A stretch of 64,000 bases of DNA from Promerops cafer (GCA_013398275.1 VZSE01013368.1:882236-946235); one strand, 5' to 3'. Positions 34,841 to 50,175 are shown, numbered from the stretch's first letter. The notes: generated from the letters alone by a model not told the origin. Program-made: numbers and translations.

Positions 34841-37800
34841 GGTCAAGTCCATGCAAGTCGAGTGCAGTGGCCTCCTGTTTTCCTTCCTTCTGCCTCTGGA
34901 GAGAAGTGGAAGGTACCTGGCACATAACCCACACCCTGCCCCTGCTCAGAAACTGCAGCCTCCTCCAGTCCTGAATGGACATTTTGGTGCCCTGGTACAG
35001 ATGGGTACACTTATGGCCAAACAGGCAGCTGGAACCTAGTCAGTCTTTCACTTTTCAAGATTTAATGACAAACTTATTGAGATTCCTCCGACCTTCCCAT
35101 TTAATCATTTTTCCTTCTTCTCCAAGCTCACATGCATACTGAAATTTTCTTGTCAAAATCACAGAGTACCTTCTCATTAAAAGTTGAGATAATACAGGGA
35201 TCCATTCATTTGGAATCAAAGAGCAGTGTTACATTTTGCAGTAAAGCTTATTAAATAATTTAAATGGGAAAAGAAAATCTTGCATTCTGCTCATGGGAAG
35301 TGAGAAGAGCAATGATTTTTAAAATGTAGATTTTTGATTACCGAATTAAATGATGTAGAACAGAAAACTGTCATGTTTAAAGAACAGGAAATTTTGTTTT
35401 AAAATACAGTCCTCATTTTAAGTTGTTATTTGCACATTTGAGACCCACTGAAAGCTGTTGCATACACCTAATTAATAAGCCATATATATCTGAACATCTG
35501 TATTTCACTCTTCATTATTTTCTTGCTCATCCACTTGGAGCAAAAACACTTTAAAATATTTAAATGAACATCCAATCAGTAGATAAAATCACAGTTGTCT
35601 GGTAAAATTGTCTGGTCTGATCACTTATTATTTGTATGGTTTGCAGCTGAATGACCTTCTGACTACACCTACTTTCTGTCATCTACACCATTGGCTGATG
35701 AATACAGTATGGTTTACATCCTGAGGTATGTAACATTCAATTCAGCTGCCTCAGAGTGGGACACTACTGACTTTGTTCAAATGCTACCATAGGAGATGCT
35801 CTGGATAAACTAAACGTTGGTCATAGCTGGTTACTGCAAAATATACATTGGGTGAAACAATTTATCATTCATTGCTATTAAGCAGGAGATAACAGCAGGC
35901 TTTTCCTGACAGCCTTTCTTCTCTTATCCTTCTAGAGCAAAAACCCTTTCTTAAAGAAATGTCATTTTTAACAATAATGCACATAATGGCTTCTAGGTTG
36001 TTTGCTGGGATTTTATTTTTCTGTTTTCCCCACCGACTGCAGTTGCTGCATCCTTTTTCAGAAATCCTTGTTTATGTTTCACTGAACATAAACAACAGTT
36101 TGCAATCTGGGTGGAGACAGATCCTCACAGAGTCACAGTCCAAACTCAGTCTCTTACTTCAGTCTCTGCCTCACTGACATTTCAAATGAAGTAAGGAAGG
36201 GCTACATTTTTGCCAGATACCTCCCAGAAATATGAGAAATGCTTACAGATAAATACAATTAGACATCATGATAGTATCAACCAGGAGAACAAAGCAGTTT
36301 TCCTGATACTGAATAGAATTTCGTAATGCCAAACCAAAAATGCATTATGAGAGGAAATTTAACTGAGTCACTTTCAACAAGCAAATAATCCTGACCTCTA
36401 TGTTTAACAGTATGTATGACAGTCTGGCTGTAAGGAATGCAATGCCATAGGTGAATGTACTTAAAGACCACTGAAACAAATATCAAAACAGGCTATTTCA
36501 GTTTGACTTGGGTAAATTTCCATACTTACTAAATTCAGTAGGCTCATGCATATTTTACATGTTTCAATGAAAGCCTGACATCTTTCATTTAATTTCTTCT
36601 AAGCCTACAGTAATGAAATGAGTCTTCTGCCAGAATTTTTCAGTCACTGGGTGACTGAATTGTAATAGCATAGAGGTTTGGAAAATAACTACCAAGAGAA
36701 TTCTCTTAGTTATCTAGCAGCTACACAGGAAATGAACAGACTAATCAAACAACTTCCTGCATGGAAGCATCCAAGGGAGATTATTTTTGCTTTTTGCACT
36801 AGAAAACAAAATGTTACTGGGCACTTGAGAGGGGTGAATACACTGGGCACCAAATCAAACCATTCTGCATCACCACAACCCAGGATGTCAGCTGTTTGCT
36901 CTTGTTGCCCTGCTGGAGGCATCACAGGCATGACAACTTAGAGCAGTCCATTTCAATGCTTTTACATAATCCAAAGTACTCCATCCATTTAAAAATATTT
37001 GCTCATGCAAATTTATATTGACAGCTTAAATATGCTCAATGGATAACAAAAGTTAAAGAATAACGTAATTTTCAACCCAGAAATATTGTCTTGCAATATT
37101 CACCTTAAATGTAAGTTAATTAAAAAAAATATCTGAGCCCTGTTCCTCTTGAAATAAAACAGTCCTTAAACTTTTCATCTGCCTTGATTCTCAATTACGT
37201 GTCTTAGTCACATTTGTCTGTAAAAGGACAGTGAGGTGTCCAGATCATTCCCAGTTCACAGAAATCCATCTCATGCGGTTGTTTGCAGTGTGGAGAGCTG
37301 TGAAAGTACAGCTTAGAAAACCACAGAGCTAACGTGAAACCTCTCAGGGGAGGCTAAGGAAATGAAGAAGATTTAAGAATTAATATACACTGCTTCATTT
37401 CAGTCCCATTCTGTCATATCAGTTGTTTCCAGAGATATAGGAAAATCATCCAGCTGTAAACTAGCAGAGCAAATTGACTTTCTAGGCATTGCTCACTAGC
37501 ACACAGAGCTGTGTATGATCACCTGTGTCAGTGCACACCAAATCTCACCGTAGCTAAAAAGCAACACCATCATATTTTAGGAAAATTCCTTCTGCTGTGA
37601 CAGCCACCTGGAGTGACAGCATACAGACAACAAAGATTTTGAAAATGAAAACTTTTTGTAGAAGTTCTCTAAACGTTCTTACAGCTTTTACAGTTCTCCC
37701 TGAGTTTATTTTACCACAAGCAATTCTGAAATAAAACAATCTCAGCTATCATCTAAAGTGGGAAGAAAGATCAATTACACAGCCTATGGAATACTTCTGG

Positions 37801-40800
37801 TTGCTATCAAAAGCCTAGACCTAATACAGTTTTTCCAGCAGATCAAAAACTCACTCTCAAAGTGTCCTATTTCAAACTGTGGACTCTGTAAAAGATTTTC
37901 ATATTACCTCTGCAAGTGTTTAATAAACTGATTGTTCACAATGAATATGGAGGAGTAGAAAAATAAGTATTTTATAAATTCATCTTAGTTTTTTGATCTG
38001 CAGGGAGTAGCCAAGACTGACTAGTTTAAATGAAACATAAGAGGGTTTGTGAGATGGAGTTTCTAGAAACAGGAATCAAAGCCAACTTTTGACAGAGGCA
38101 GAAGTTGTTACTGACTTCTGTTCATTTCATAGAGATAATTCTGAGATAGAAATAAAAAATACAGGCGGCTCTGCTGACAGTCTCCAATTCCAACCTCTTT
38201 ACAGCTGCTGTACCAAGCATTTCAGATATTTTGCAATATTCCAGCAGGGCTCACCTGCTGAACACAGTTTGAGTGATTTCCCCCAGAGTTCACCAGTAAA
38301 CCCCACATTCTACTCAAGTCACACCATGATGTGACATAAAATCAACATGTCAGGGATTCTGGCACCATTAAAAAAATTCACAACAAAACACAACAACAAC
38401 AAAACAAAACGAACAAAAACCTGTAGAAAGCAAGATACAATCTAGAAAAACAGGATTGTGCTAGTAGCAAGGTTCTTGCATTTCAAATGCTCTCAGGTAA
38501 ATCAAGTTTAAAAAAATTCCATGCTACTTCTCTAGTCTGTTTACTCTGATAGTATTGGGGACCCTAAGTCTCAGAAAGCACAGTACATGTTACTTCTTTT
38601 GTTTTCTCTACGGGAACTCAAGGATAGGCCAAAGGATTCCTTTCTTTTGTTAGGATCTTTGGTTTGGATTGTTTTAACCCCCTTTTATTTCAGCTTTCTT
38701 CTTGCAGTGCAGTTATCTATGGCCCTCCTGGATCCTGGTGATGATGGAGCATAGTTCCATATTACAAGGTAACTTTAATACTATTTGAGACAAAAATTTT
38801 TCATTTTTTTCTTCATTTTCTTTCTGTTTCTAAGAATAAATGACAGATCATATTGTGCGTAGGTTCCTGCTCATGACAGTCCGGGCTGCTAACAGATTGC
38901 TAATCTGATAACTGGGCTATTAAAAGATCTTGAGGAGACAATTTCCTTTTGCTTTCCAACTACAATCTGGGAAACTTATTTCCCTGTATTGAATCATTAA
39001 CAGTATGAATTACTGTCATGGTACCTAAAAAGATAATGTTCCTTAAATCAGTTCCACACATTCAAAAAGTGCTCAATCTGCTTCCTCACAACCCCTGCCA
39101 AGGATGGGAACATACTCTGTTATCATACAGGGATGGTATCCTAGAGTAGGGAGCCTTCTGTAGGAAAGGGAACCAAACCACACCAAGTTATGGTCAAAAG
39201 AAGTAAACATGAGCCAGGAAGCTGAGACATGAACACAATATGGCACTGGCAAATGTTCCTGTCTACTGGACATGTATTTAGTGTCATCTTTTCTAGAGTT
39301 ACAGACACACACAGAGGAACCCATACAGAGACAGCAGCTGCAGATAGGAAAAACACCAGTAAATGAATAGTTCTCTACTAGTTTAATACCACAGGGATAT
39401 TATTCTTAAATTCAGTTTGTATTATAAAGCATATTATCAGTTCTAACACGGCAGAAAAACTTCTAAGCCATTCCATCAGTTACCTTTTTTTTATATGAAC
39501 ATAGAGAGAAGTTACTTTCCACAGCAACAAAAAGTAATCATTCCTCAGAGTTGAAAGAGGCTACCACACACTTCCTTCTCATGCAAGGCAGGTGGGTTTG
39601 TTGATACAGCCATCTCAGCAAGCCTGGAAACAGGTGTATTATATTCTAACAGATGCATTATTATATTCTTACTTGTACTAAGATAATTCTTAGGGTCCCA
39701 GGAATGGGGTAGGATGCTTCTGTACTGTAGAAAAAGATCCAGAAAACACTTTCTTTCCTGAAGCTGTCCAGAATTGCCAGCCTAGAGGATAAATATAGGA
39801 TGGCATGACATCTCTTGGAGCAAGGCAGTGAAGTGAGCTGTTTCTACCAGCCACTGTTAGGCTGCTGGGCTACCTTAGATGGAGCTGACAGCACTTGGTA
39901 ACTGAGCTGTTACTGCTCCCTCTGATTGTCTGCTGTGTCCTCAGAGGGAAACAGGCTTGGAGTGTTTGAGCCACTCAGCTGCAACAAGAGCTAAAGGTCT
40001 CTTCTCTCATCCAGCTTCTGCACCAGCATGAAAATCATGTATTTTCTGCCTCTCACTGTAACACAAATGCACACCTATGCAGCAGACAGGAGAAGCCAAC
40101 TCTCCTCCAAAATTTCTGTGGCAGAATAGGCTGATGGTAATCAGCCAGAGTATGTGTAGATGCCTCTTCACCCAGAGATGATATTTAAACTGAAGAGTAG
40201 CCCCAAAAATGAGAACAAACCCGATGTCAAATCCTTTGTAAAGTCCCCTCCTAAAATAAAACCAGTGAATAAAAAACTCACAGCTTTCAGTCTAAACATA
40301 TTTTGAGGAAGGTAAGTTTACAGTGCTTAGAAAGTTAATTAATGTAATGAACCAGGATAAGACATGCAGTTTGACTACTAGGTCCTTGTGAGGCAACTAC
40401 TTCAATTAAGCAAAGATACTCAAGTTAATAACTCACTGACTCTCCCCTCATCAAAGAAACCTAGTATCACAAAATTCAAATTCTTCATTATTCCAGTCTA
40501 CTTCTCCATTGGCTGACTCAGCTGTGGCCAATTAGATTTTTTGAACACCAAAGTTGTTTTTAACATGTATTAAGGTAGAACAAATTATATTTATTCTAGC
40601 CAATATTAAATCTGTAAGATTTTTTTTATAAAATGCATGAATTGCTGAAATGTCAACATCTCTCTGTGTGCTTTTGGTATTCTAAACCAAGCTATACTGC
40701 AGCAAGGAAGAACACATTTTTTATTAACTGCTTCTCTAAAGATGATAACACAGCAAGCAAATCTAAGGAAGTGAACTAATAGACTGTCAAATGATTTCAT

Positions 40801-43800
40801 GAATAGGAGACGGAGACAAGACAACCAGAAACTGACAGTGACTCAATGGCATCGCTCGGACGAAAAAAGGTGAATTGGACAGGAGCACGCAACAGAATCT
40901 GTGCTGGGATTCTATGTGACAGATCATTATCTAAGAATAAAAACTGTCTTGTTCCATATCAAAGCATTTACAGACTGAAGGGCTATTTTGTGAGCTGCAT
41001 GAAACTGGGTTTTGAAATGAAAATAAATTCAAACCAGTTACTTTTCAGACAACTATCTGGAGATGGAACTACAAATTACTACAAAAAGACAAAAGAACAA
41101 GAAAAAGGTGCTACACAAGAAAAGCAACCAACTGTCATCAGGTCATTTTGCTATCTCGAGTCATGTTAACAGATAATTTAGTTTAACTAGACTGAATGAG
41201 ACAGCATTAATGGGTAAGAGAACATTCATAGCAAGGTTATCAGAACACAGATAGGGTTGCAGATGCTGAATACAGAAATTTTCTCAGAAACAGACAAATA
41301 TTGGGTGAGTTTCAGAAGTTAGAGGAGTCTGAGATTCTGACCAAATCCCACCAAAAAATTAATTAAAAGACTCACACTGACTTTAATGAACTCTGTCAAA
41401 ACTAAGTGATCTAATCGAAGGAACATCATTTTAAGTATGTACTTGAGAGTTCATCCAGCATAGGAGAATAACATTCAAAGAGCACAGCAGAAAATAAGGA
41501 AGACTGCCTAAAGCATGTAGCATCTCCCATCTGGTTGGGTTACCATCCTGTGACTGATGACACACTTTGGACTGTAGGCAATGAACTGAATTTTGTCAAA
41601 CTAAATGAGACACAGGAGAATTTGAGCAAAGACCTTTAAAACCAAGAGCATGAAGTATTATCTTCTCAGACAGAGCTGTATTGTTATGTAAGCAACATAA
41701 AGAACATAGCAGAAATGTTAGCAGAAAGGTTAATCTTAGTGGAGCAAAACAAAGAACAACTTCAGAGCACAAACACCACCACATATACACAAAATCCATT
41801 GCTGCATCCACACTACGTTTTTAGTTTGCCTCAGGAATGCACTTCTAAAACAAAAACTCCTGGTTCCTGCAACCCAGCATGCTTTGGTGTGCATTCCAGA
41901 GTTCTGTCAGCTTGTACAAACCAGATCTCTTTGGAAGAAAACTAGATTGGAGAGAAGCCTTGAGGAACTCAAACACTTGCTAGCACACATGCAGTTCATG
42001 GCATAGAGAAGACTCAGGTCAAGGGAAGATCCCCAAACATTCACAATGCCACATGGGTCCTCAACACCACTATCAAACCATGCTCCCTGAGATGTTAACC
42101 ACAGCCAACACATGTATAAATTGTGTCTGAAGAATCTACCTAACTCAAAAGAATCAGATCTGGATGCAGCAGAACAAAGTGAGGCATCTGTTGAAACAGT
42201 AGGAAAAAGAACAATCAAAGCCTCAACCTGAGTTTAGTTTGAGTTTGGTAGAAAGAATACAAGCAGAAATACAACCAAAAAAAAACCTATTGTCAACTGT
42301 AATACTAAAAAATAAACTCTCAGTCTGAAACAATGGGAAAATGTAACTGCATGTAATATCTCAAGAGATTAAACACATATGTCTGAGCTAGGCTTTTCCT
42401 TCATTCTGTTTCTCAGTTTAGGAACTGGGCAGTTAATTCTTAACACTAGTGTGACTGGTTTATAGCTAAAAGATATTTTCCTTGGTCTATATTAAATGGT
42501 GTTTACTTGAGAAGGTCAATAAACTGCACTGAGAGAAAACTGAAGTATGAAAGAGACTTTTTCATGGTGGAAAACAACCAGATATCATTGACAGTAATTT
42601 GCCCACTTATTGACTATTTCAACCCTAAGGTCAAGGGATAAACGAACAATGAAACACATTATTGTAGTGTTTCTTTGAAACTCAGATACTTCACACATTT
42701 GTCCTGTATTAGTCTGTTGGAGTCAAAAAGTCAACAATATGTGAAAGGGAAATGGCTTAGGTGCTCTAAGGTAGCAAGCGAAAATATTTTGGTTTTGCCT
42801 TTTGTTTGTTATTAATTACTATGATAAACAATAGCCCAGAAATTGACACTATTTTAAGCTTTACTTGCCAATAGCCACAGGAAATTAATTTAGGTAAAGA
42901 GAGAATATAGAAAATAACATCACTGATTTCCAACAAATTTTCTCCCAGAAATACTGACTTATTTTTCCATTTCACTGCGCTGTTAAACACATTCAATAAG
43001 TTTAAAAACTGCAGACATCTTTTATACCATATTAAAACCCTAAAAATTATTTTAAACTCTCAGAAACATCTTACTACATCAGTTCATTCCTTAATAAAGT
43101 TGGTATTATATGTATTACAGTCTCAGTAGACCTTACTCTTGAAAGTAATGTTCATTGTAGTTCTTGATACATTTGGTAAATTCTTATTGCTCTGACTAGA
43201 AACTGGAGCTAGAGATTTTAAAAGTGGAGATGGTGTGAATTATTTTAAAGTCAAAATGCATCTGATCACAGGCATCTGATGAGAAGGATGTCCAAATCCC
43301 TACTACAGTGCACATCTGTGAGGGAAAAAAAGAAAAAATAACTGAAATATAATAGCTAAATAGTCTGTTACGGATTAACTGATCGTATGGTTATGCCTTT
43401 GGACCATTTTTATACCCCAGCTTCATCCACAATATAGCCATTCTTTAAAGAAAAAGATAAGGTGGTTCCTGTTGCAGAATGTCAGACCAGTCTTCTTTTT
43501 GAGATGGCTGGATATTGAACAACAGTGTTTAGAAAAATCCTATAACATCTCTGAGATTTTCTGTGTGGCAGGTTTGACAACAAGGAGTTTGTCATGAGTC
43601 CCAACTCTGTGAAAGTCCAGCACAGTCATTGCTGCAACCCCCAGCACCCCAAGAGCTTGCAATGGAAATTTTCTTGGGTTTCTTAAAAAGGGAGTATTTT
43701 GAAAATGTCCATTCTCTGAAAAACTTCTTAATTATGACTGTTTTCATTTTGGGACAGGGGAGACTTCAGCTTTTTTTTTAAGTATTGCTATCAGTCTTCT

Positions 43801-45161
43801 TCTATATAAAACATACACTTAAAAACAACCAATTGTGCTTCATTCTGTATTGGGTATGAAAAATTAGGAAAATCAGGATCATTTCCCAAGGAAAAATCGT
43901 AACGTAACTCTGAATGTTGTTCACCCTGTTCACACAGTTGCTCAGGTGTATTAACCTAGACCTTACAGGAATGACCTTGCTGCATACTGCAGGCAGACTG
44001 CTACAGTGACTATTGTCTAATTACTACTATAGCATAATGACCCATTTCTGAAGGGTGCTTGAGTTGCTTCTGTCCTTCAAACATTTACTGGGAAACTCTG
44101 TAAAGATCTGCAGTCAGTCTATGCCAAAGGCACTGTGAAACCTGTATGTAACTCTGCAGGGATGAGTGTTTAGACAGCGCTCTTAAGCTGGTTTGTATTT
44201 CTAGTCCATTTTATGTCCTGATGCTCTTTATAGGAACAATTTAGCTGATAGAATCAAGGAAAAGAGTTACAAAACTGCTGACAACACAATGCTAAGCAGC
44301 AATTCAAATAATTTAAGATGACACAGGAAGGATTAGGAGGGACTTAGCCATTGAAAATTACGGAGTGTTTGTTGGCATTCAGTGTAGATGGCTAAAAATT
44401 AGCTGAGGCATTTGAAACAGCAGTTGAAGGACACAGAGATTTTGGTAAATATCCAGTTAAAAGCTAACTTTTCACAGTAATTGACTGCTACTGAGGAGCC
44501 ATGTAGGCTAGCACTCTTTTTCAGTATGAAAAAAAAAAAAAACCACTAACCAAAAAAGCTGATAAAACAAAACAAAAAAAAATCAGAAGAGGTATGCAAT
44601 TTTTAGATGGTTCATGACTCTATTCAAAGATATGGATAAAATATTAAGAATGATAAAATACTTTAACAAGGAAGAAGTAAAAGCAAGAACAAAATCAATG
44701 ATTGGAAAGCATTAATGATTTGAGGGTTTGCTTTGTTTTTCATTAGAGTTGTGAGAAATGGTAATTCTAATGCAAAGCGACATTTCAAGGAGCACAGCCT
44801 CACTGCTAACCCAGTAAAATCTTTTTCTAGTGCTGAGATCATTTAGAAAACATTAACTGCAGAAATTAGAATCTCTTTCACAGATAAAAGCAATGAGTAC
44901 CACAAGACAGATCTTTGCCTCTATTTACTGACTGGTATCTAGATTAGAACTGAGATAAGAAACTAAAATTCTTGATAGAGTGTTGATTTGTTGATTAGAA
45001 GTTGAATTTACTGCTCTAGGAAGTAAGATTTAATGGGCTGATTTGCATCATATGAATATAATTGCAAAAAGCAGAATTTTAGCAATAAAAACCTAAAGCA
45101 GCCCTGAGGATTTCCGACCAACTATATGCTTTCATGGTAAATGAAGCTTTTCTGTTTACTT
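34841..45161. other. No gene seen
   Basis: Ten kilobases of unremarkable AT-rich DNA with A/C-rich tracts and one A14 at 44529-44542. The longest frame (plus, 40846-41169, 107 codons, Met start) has no recognisable domain and a poor start context. Confidence 0.6.
38382..38421 (+). repeat. A/C-rich low-complexity tract
   Basis: Repeated CAACAACAACAAAAC and ACAAAACGAACAAAAAC words. Confidence 0.8.
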
Positions 45162-45603
45162 ACAGGCTGACTTGCAGGTCACCATTTTGGAGAGGATTCT
45201 TTGTCCCAGCTGGCTAGTAATTGCTACTGAGTTATGTCCTAACACTCTTAGTCTCTGCAACATACACCTCCAGCACAGCTATTCCTCAAGAATATCCTAA
45301 ATCCTGAACTTCCTGTCAAATGCTCAATAGTCCTTTCAACATCTCTATGATAACCTTTAATAGATAGCAATTAAAAAAAAANACAGGCTGACTTGCAGGT
45401 CACCATTTTGGAGAGGATTCTTTGTCCCAGCTGGCTAGTAATTGCTACTGAGTTATGTCCTAACACTCTTAGTCTCTGCAACATACACCTCCAGCACAGC
45501 TATTCCTCAAGAATATCCTAAATCCTGAACTTCCTGTCAAATGCTCAATAGTCCTTTCAACATCTCTATGATAACCTTTAATAGATAGCAATTAAAAAAA
45601 AAA
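45162..45603 (+). repeat. 220-bp direct duplication flanking a single N at 45382
   Basis: Copy 1 is 45162-45381 and copy 2 is 45383-45603. They appear identical except for one base in the closing A-run (9 against 10 A). The gap falls in that poly-A, so an overlap that failed to merge is the likely explanation. Confidence 0.9.
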
Positions 45604-48600
45604 CCCAAACTATTTTGGAAGCTGCTAAATATGCCACATTTTCTGCACCAAGAAAAGAAAAAAAATACTACTATTTGAGATACTAAAGATGCCATTACAT
45701 AATGAATTTGGATTATTTCTTCAAAGAAATTTCTATAATGGATTATGACTGTGCACTGTTTTTAGCTGGATGATTTCTGAAGCTCCTATCCTCTAGGGAA
45801 AGTCAAACAATGTAATTCCCACGAAATTCTCCTGTCTCTCAGAATAGCCATTATGGTGTAGTTAAAATCGACATAAGAGCCAAGAATATTTTGAGGGTTG
45901 ATGAATGTGAGAATTCACCAGATATCCAAGTGACTTTTTTAGTTCAGAGACCCATCTTGACAAGTCTAAACACACTCTTAACCTGCTCATAACCTGGCAG
46001 CTAAAATTTGCTAGCAAGAGCTCACTGAGGAGCAAACCTACCCTCAAGCAGCCCCTCCTTTCTGCGGGGAGCCCAGAAGGGCTGTTGAGCACTTTGAAGC
46101 ATCCCCTCTTCTGTTCCTGCCCAGGGGCTAATTTTACTCCTTTTATGAGGCTGATATAGGAGGTTTTACTTCAACACTTCTTGATTCTGATAATCTACAA
46201 ATAGAGAGTGCATATGGAGAATTCATATAATGATGACCTTTTAATAAGCTTTTAATAACCCAACACATTACATGGTAAGGAGTACTTTGTCCACTTACAC
46301 TTCTTTTCATGACAGAACATAAAGGATTGTGGCTTACTTGGGGAACAGCATCAGCTGATGAACACATATATTTATTTGAAATTTAAACAAACTCAGAGTT
46401 CCTTAGGGTTAATCAAGCCCAGGCATACACATTCTCAGTGTTGCAAGTATTTCTGAGAAATGGGGTGACAGTGAAGGAAGCCCTTCCAGATTCCTCTTTT
46501 CCATAGTTTGGCTTAAGCTCTGCTGGTATAAACACTGAAAAGGGCATCATGTCCAAAAACATCTGCTAGGTTCAATGCCTTCATGCCAGCAAGTTTAATG
46601 CAACCTGAAACATGATATTACAGCCAGAAGTCATACAACTTCCAATCAAATAGACTGGTACAAACTGCATTTTAAAATTAAAAAGAACAGTTCTGAGGAC
46701 AAGAACAAAATCCTTGCCAAGTTTTCAGTTTGTATAAGAAGCTGAAGCTCAGTGTGGACAACAAATGAGCAACAATGATAGGAGATTGCCATCTGGCCCT
46801 GTTATTTATAAATTAAGAGGCATAACAGGATGATCAGCCAAAAAGAAGCAATAGGTGACAGATTACTGCCTTCAATATCTCTTGAACTGATCCCTAAATT
46901 AGGCTGATCAAGGGAGGCTTAGGGGGTCTGTGAACTCATACAACTCACAAAACCTTGACAAAGCAGATGTAATTATTGCAATTTAAGTGCTTTAACGGTC
47001 TTTTTTTTTGTGAAATAATTTGGGTTTCCAAAATAACTAGATTGTAATACAGACAGTTTTGAACTATCTTTGGGAATCATTATACTGCTACCACATATGA
47101 AGATCTCTGTGGACATTTTTGTTTTCTTTTCACTTATCTACCATATTTTTAAGGAGATTCTGCAGGATGAGATTTATTTCTTCTGTCTCTCAAAGTCTGC
47201 ACTGCCTTAACAAGTCCATTAACATCAATAACCTTATAATTATTTCATTGGAGAGGTTTTACATAATAAGTTTCAAAAATTAAATTTTTAGCCACAGGAA
47301 GAAACAGGACAAATTATGTTCAGTCTACTTATAAAACATTCTGGTTTCTCCTCTCTTTTGCAAGGGGAGAATAAGAAATACAGTAACATGAAAATGCCAG
47401 TACTATCCACCCTGAAGTTTATATAGTTTCAAACAAAAGCACTGTTTATCTTCGAAGAAGACAGCTGTGGATCCAAGCACTTTGAAACAGAACTGACCTA
47501 AAAGTACGTGTGCTTCTTAGCATAATGATTGCTCTGAATCTGAGCAATTCTGCCTAACTGTTCTGCTTGTCCAGTGCATACACTTCATAGTTAAAACCCC
47601 AAAATACATCAGAAGGAGAATTCTAATTATATGTTTCATTAACTTTCAGAAAAAATAGTATGCACTACTGACTTTTAGGTGCCGTAATAAATGCTGCTGG
47701 GTTCTGCTTTTTCCCCCTGAACTAATTTATTCTGTTTTGATAAGTCCCTCTCCAGCAGGAGACAAAGATGTTTAGTGAAGAGGGGAAGGCAGGTATATTT
47801 ATTTTAGACAATTGCTGGAGAATGGCAAATGGACACTCAATATATTTTAGTTATGTAACTCTATTCACTTAATATGAACAGGTTTCATCTGAATATTAGA
47901 ACAACTGCTAAAGGAGATGTTAAAAAACAGCTTTTGAAAGTTCAAGGAAAAAACAAAGGATGAGTTGGGTTTTTTAATGCTTTTTTAAAGACTTCTCAGA
48001 GTTGGCAGACTTTCCCCTAATATCTACCTCTTGAAAATGCATTGAATCAATTTTAATTAATTTCTTAAATTCTTTCAAGGAGTTACATGTACATCTGACA
48101 GAAATTTAATATAAAAAGGACTAGAAAATTAGATTTACATTTTTCATGCACAAGCTCAGAGAGTCCAAGGCAGATAAATTTTCCCCCCTACTGCCTGTTC
48201 CTGAGAAGTGTCAGGCACCAGTAAAATGGAGCTCTTTTTGCAAGTATCCATTAAAGACTGTCTCAGGTTCTCGTCTCTTCCACATGTCACCACCCCACAC
48301 CTTTTTTCCTTCCCCTAAATCAATTAGCATTATGATAATTTTGTTCCTGACTCCTGTTTTTGGCTTGATGAAGCTGGCTTTCTAATCAGGAAGGGTAAAC
48401 TTTAAAGTCAAGTGCAATCAGGGATTATTAGGCAAGAAACGATTATGAGAAGTAAAGGTAACAACTAATGCCATACTAGTATAAAAAGCAAACACCCTTG
48501 GAACAAACCAAATGAATGACTGTGTCTTTGATTTAACACACAAATATCCTAAAAATGAGTTGATATGCTCCTATCTTACCCTCATCTTAGAAGAGGAAAC

Positions 48601-49994
48601 AATTTTGAGACGGAGATTTAACTGCAGAAGATCTTAATGAAATCTGATACTGGTATTTATTTTGACAGCCAGCATAGAAAGCAGAGACTGGACAGAACTG
48701 GAAATTTCAGTCCCCAATAACTTGCTGTGTTTCAGACCAAGTGTGGATGTAATTTGGTTGATGAAAAGTGAAGAGCAAACTCTTGACGTGGTACATGCAC
48801 ACTGCCCCTGCTCTGGCAATGCTGGTTGTCAGCTCTACAACAGAACACACCCAGCAGAAAATGACAGTAAATGATGTTTGGAACATCAGGGAGAAGAGCT
48901 TTGGTTTTGTACTTGCAAGAAATTCAGATAAAGACTTTTTCAGACAATGTCACAAAATACTGTGTTTATAATATGTTCAGAAGCATCTCTCCATTACACA
49001 TGGAAATGGAACAAGGAAGACAGATGCATTTTCTTCTGCTGCTCCCAAAATCTCTAAAAATCATTCAAATACACATATTTTTTTCTTTTTCTTTCTAAAA
49101 TGAAAGTTACAGGATATGAATCTGTGGGAATTTAACTTTTGGTGTTGTTAGTCCCTTCTCGCTCTAGAGATTTGACACACTAGTTACAGTACAGTTGCCA
49201 TGATCTCCTACAGGATTTCAGCCATAAGAGAATATAAACACATCATGGGATATGTACAGATATTTATAAATCACTCCTCAAGGAAAATCTGGATCTCACA
49301 AGACCTGGAAGTACAAGCTTTACTAGGTGCCTACAGGAACTTTACAGAAACCAGTGAAATTAAGTTATTATGAGAATTATGAGAATATGATCATATTCTC
49401 TAGTGAAATAGAGTATTCTACTGAAGTGGAACCATTCCACAGAAATTCACCTGTTAAAAAAAAAAAAAAAAAGAGTCATATGAAAATACTTCAGTGGAGG
49501 AAGAGGCTTCACTGAAATATTCACACTATCATCACTTGGAAATTCCTTAAAGCCTCTGTTTAAAAATTCACAAAGAACTAGCTCCACCACTAAGACATCA
49601 ACAGAAGTAAAAGATGAGATAAGTTTGCCTGTTCAGGGCTTTGGGAAGGCACACTGTTTTCAGACACTGCGTGTTAAATTGTGTGGCAGAGTTCAATTTC
49701 CATCTTCTCCGTAGGTGCTGACTGCACATAAACTTGTGACAAACAAGCCGACAAAATGACAGCATTTCAGAGTATTTAAAGAATGATTTCTATGTCCTTC
49801 CAGTATTCAACTTGGTAGCTCTGAGTCCCTGGACAAAACACCTGCATTGCCCCATCACTGTGTTGTGACAGGTGACAGGAGTGGATTGTTAAGTGCTGCT
49901 TGAGCAGCAGATATGATATCACAAGTGCAGAAGGAGTATCTGTTTAGATACTGCCTTAGAGCACACAAATAATTTCCAGTTTCTTGTTCTTCCC
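45604..49994. other. No gene seen
   Basis: Non-coding, with A17 at 49456-49472. A plus-strand frame from 48670 follows a reasonable acceptor (TATTTATTTTGACAG) and reaches a possible donor near 48792, but it is short and unrecognised. Confidence 0.55.
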
Positions 49995-50175
49995 CTTCTC
50001 TGCTGGGGCAGAGCAGCAAGGCTGTGCGGGCGCCCCCTGCCCGTGCCAGGGCCCCGTGGCCACCGCGCTGCTCTGCCCCACCCCGTGCCTCGGTCCAGCC
50101 GCCCGCCTCTCCCTGCTCCCAGCGGCCCTGGGGCTTTGCAACACGGGAATAGCTGCAAGGAGCTGCTCCCCGCTG
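49995..50175. other. Short CpG-rich patch
   Basis: About 180 bases of GC-rich sequence (GCGGGCGCCCCC, CCACCGCGCTG, CAGCCGCCCGCC) in AT-rich surroundings. Several overlapping short frames exist, as expected in any GC-rich DNA, and none is recognisable. It could be a small CpG island, an old first exon, or part of a GC-rich mobile element. Confidence 0.4.

Noticed and set aside
40846..41169. 107-codon plus-strand frame with Met start
   Set aside because: No recognisable domain, poor start context, no promoter or splice signals.
48670..48792. Plus-strand exon-like frame after TATTTATTTTGACAG
   Set aside because: Short, unrecognised, no partner exon; kept only as a weak possibility.
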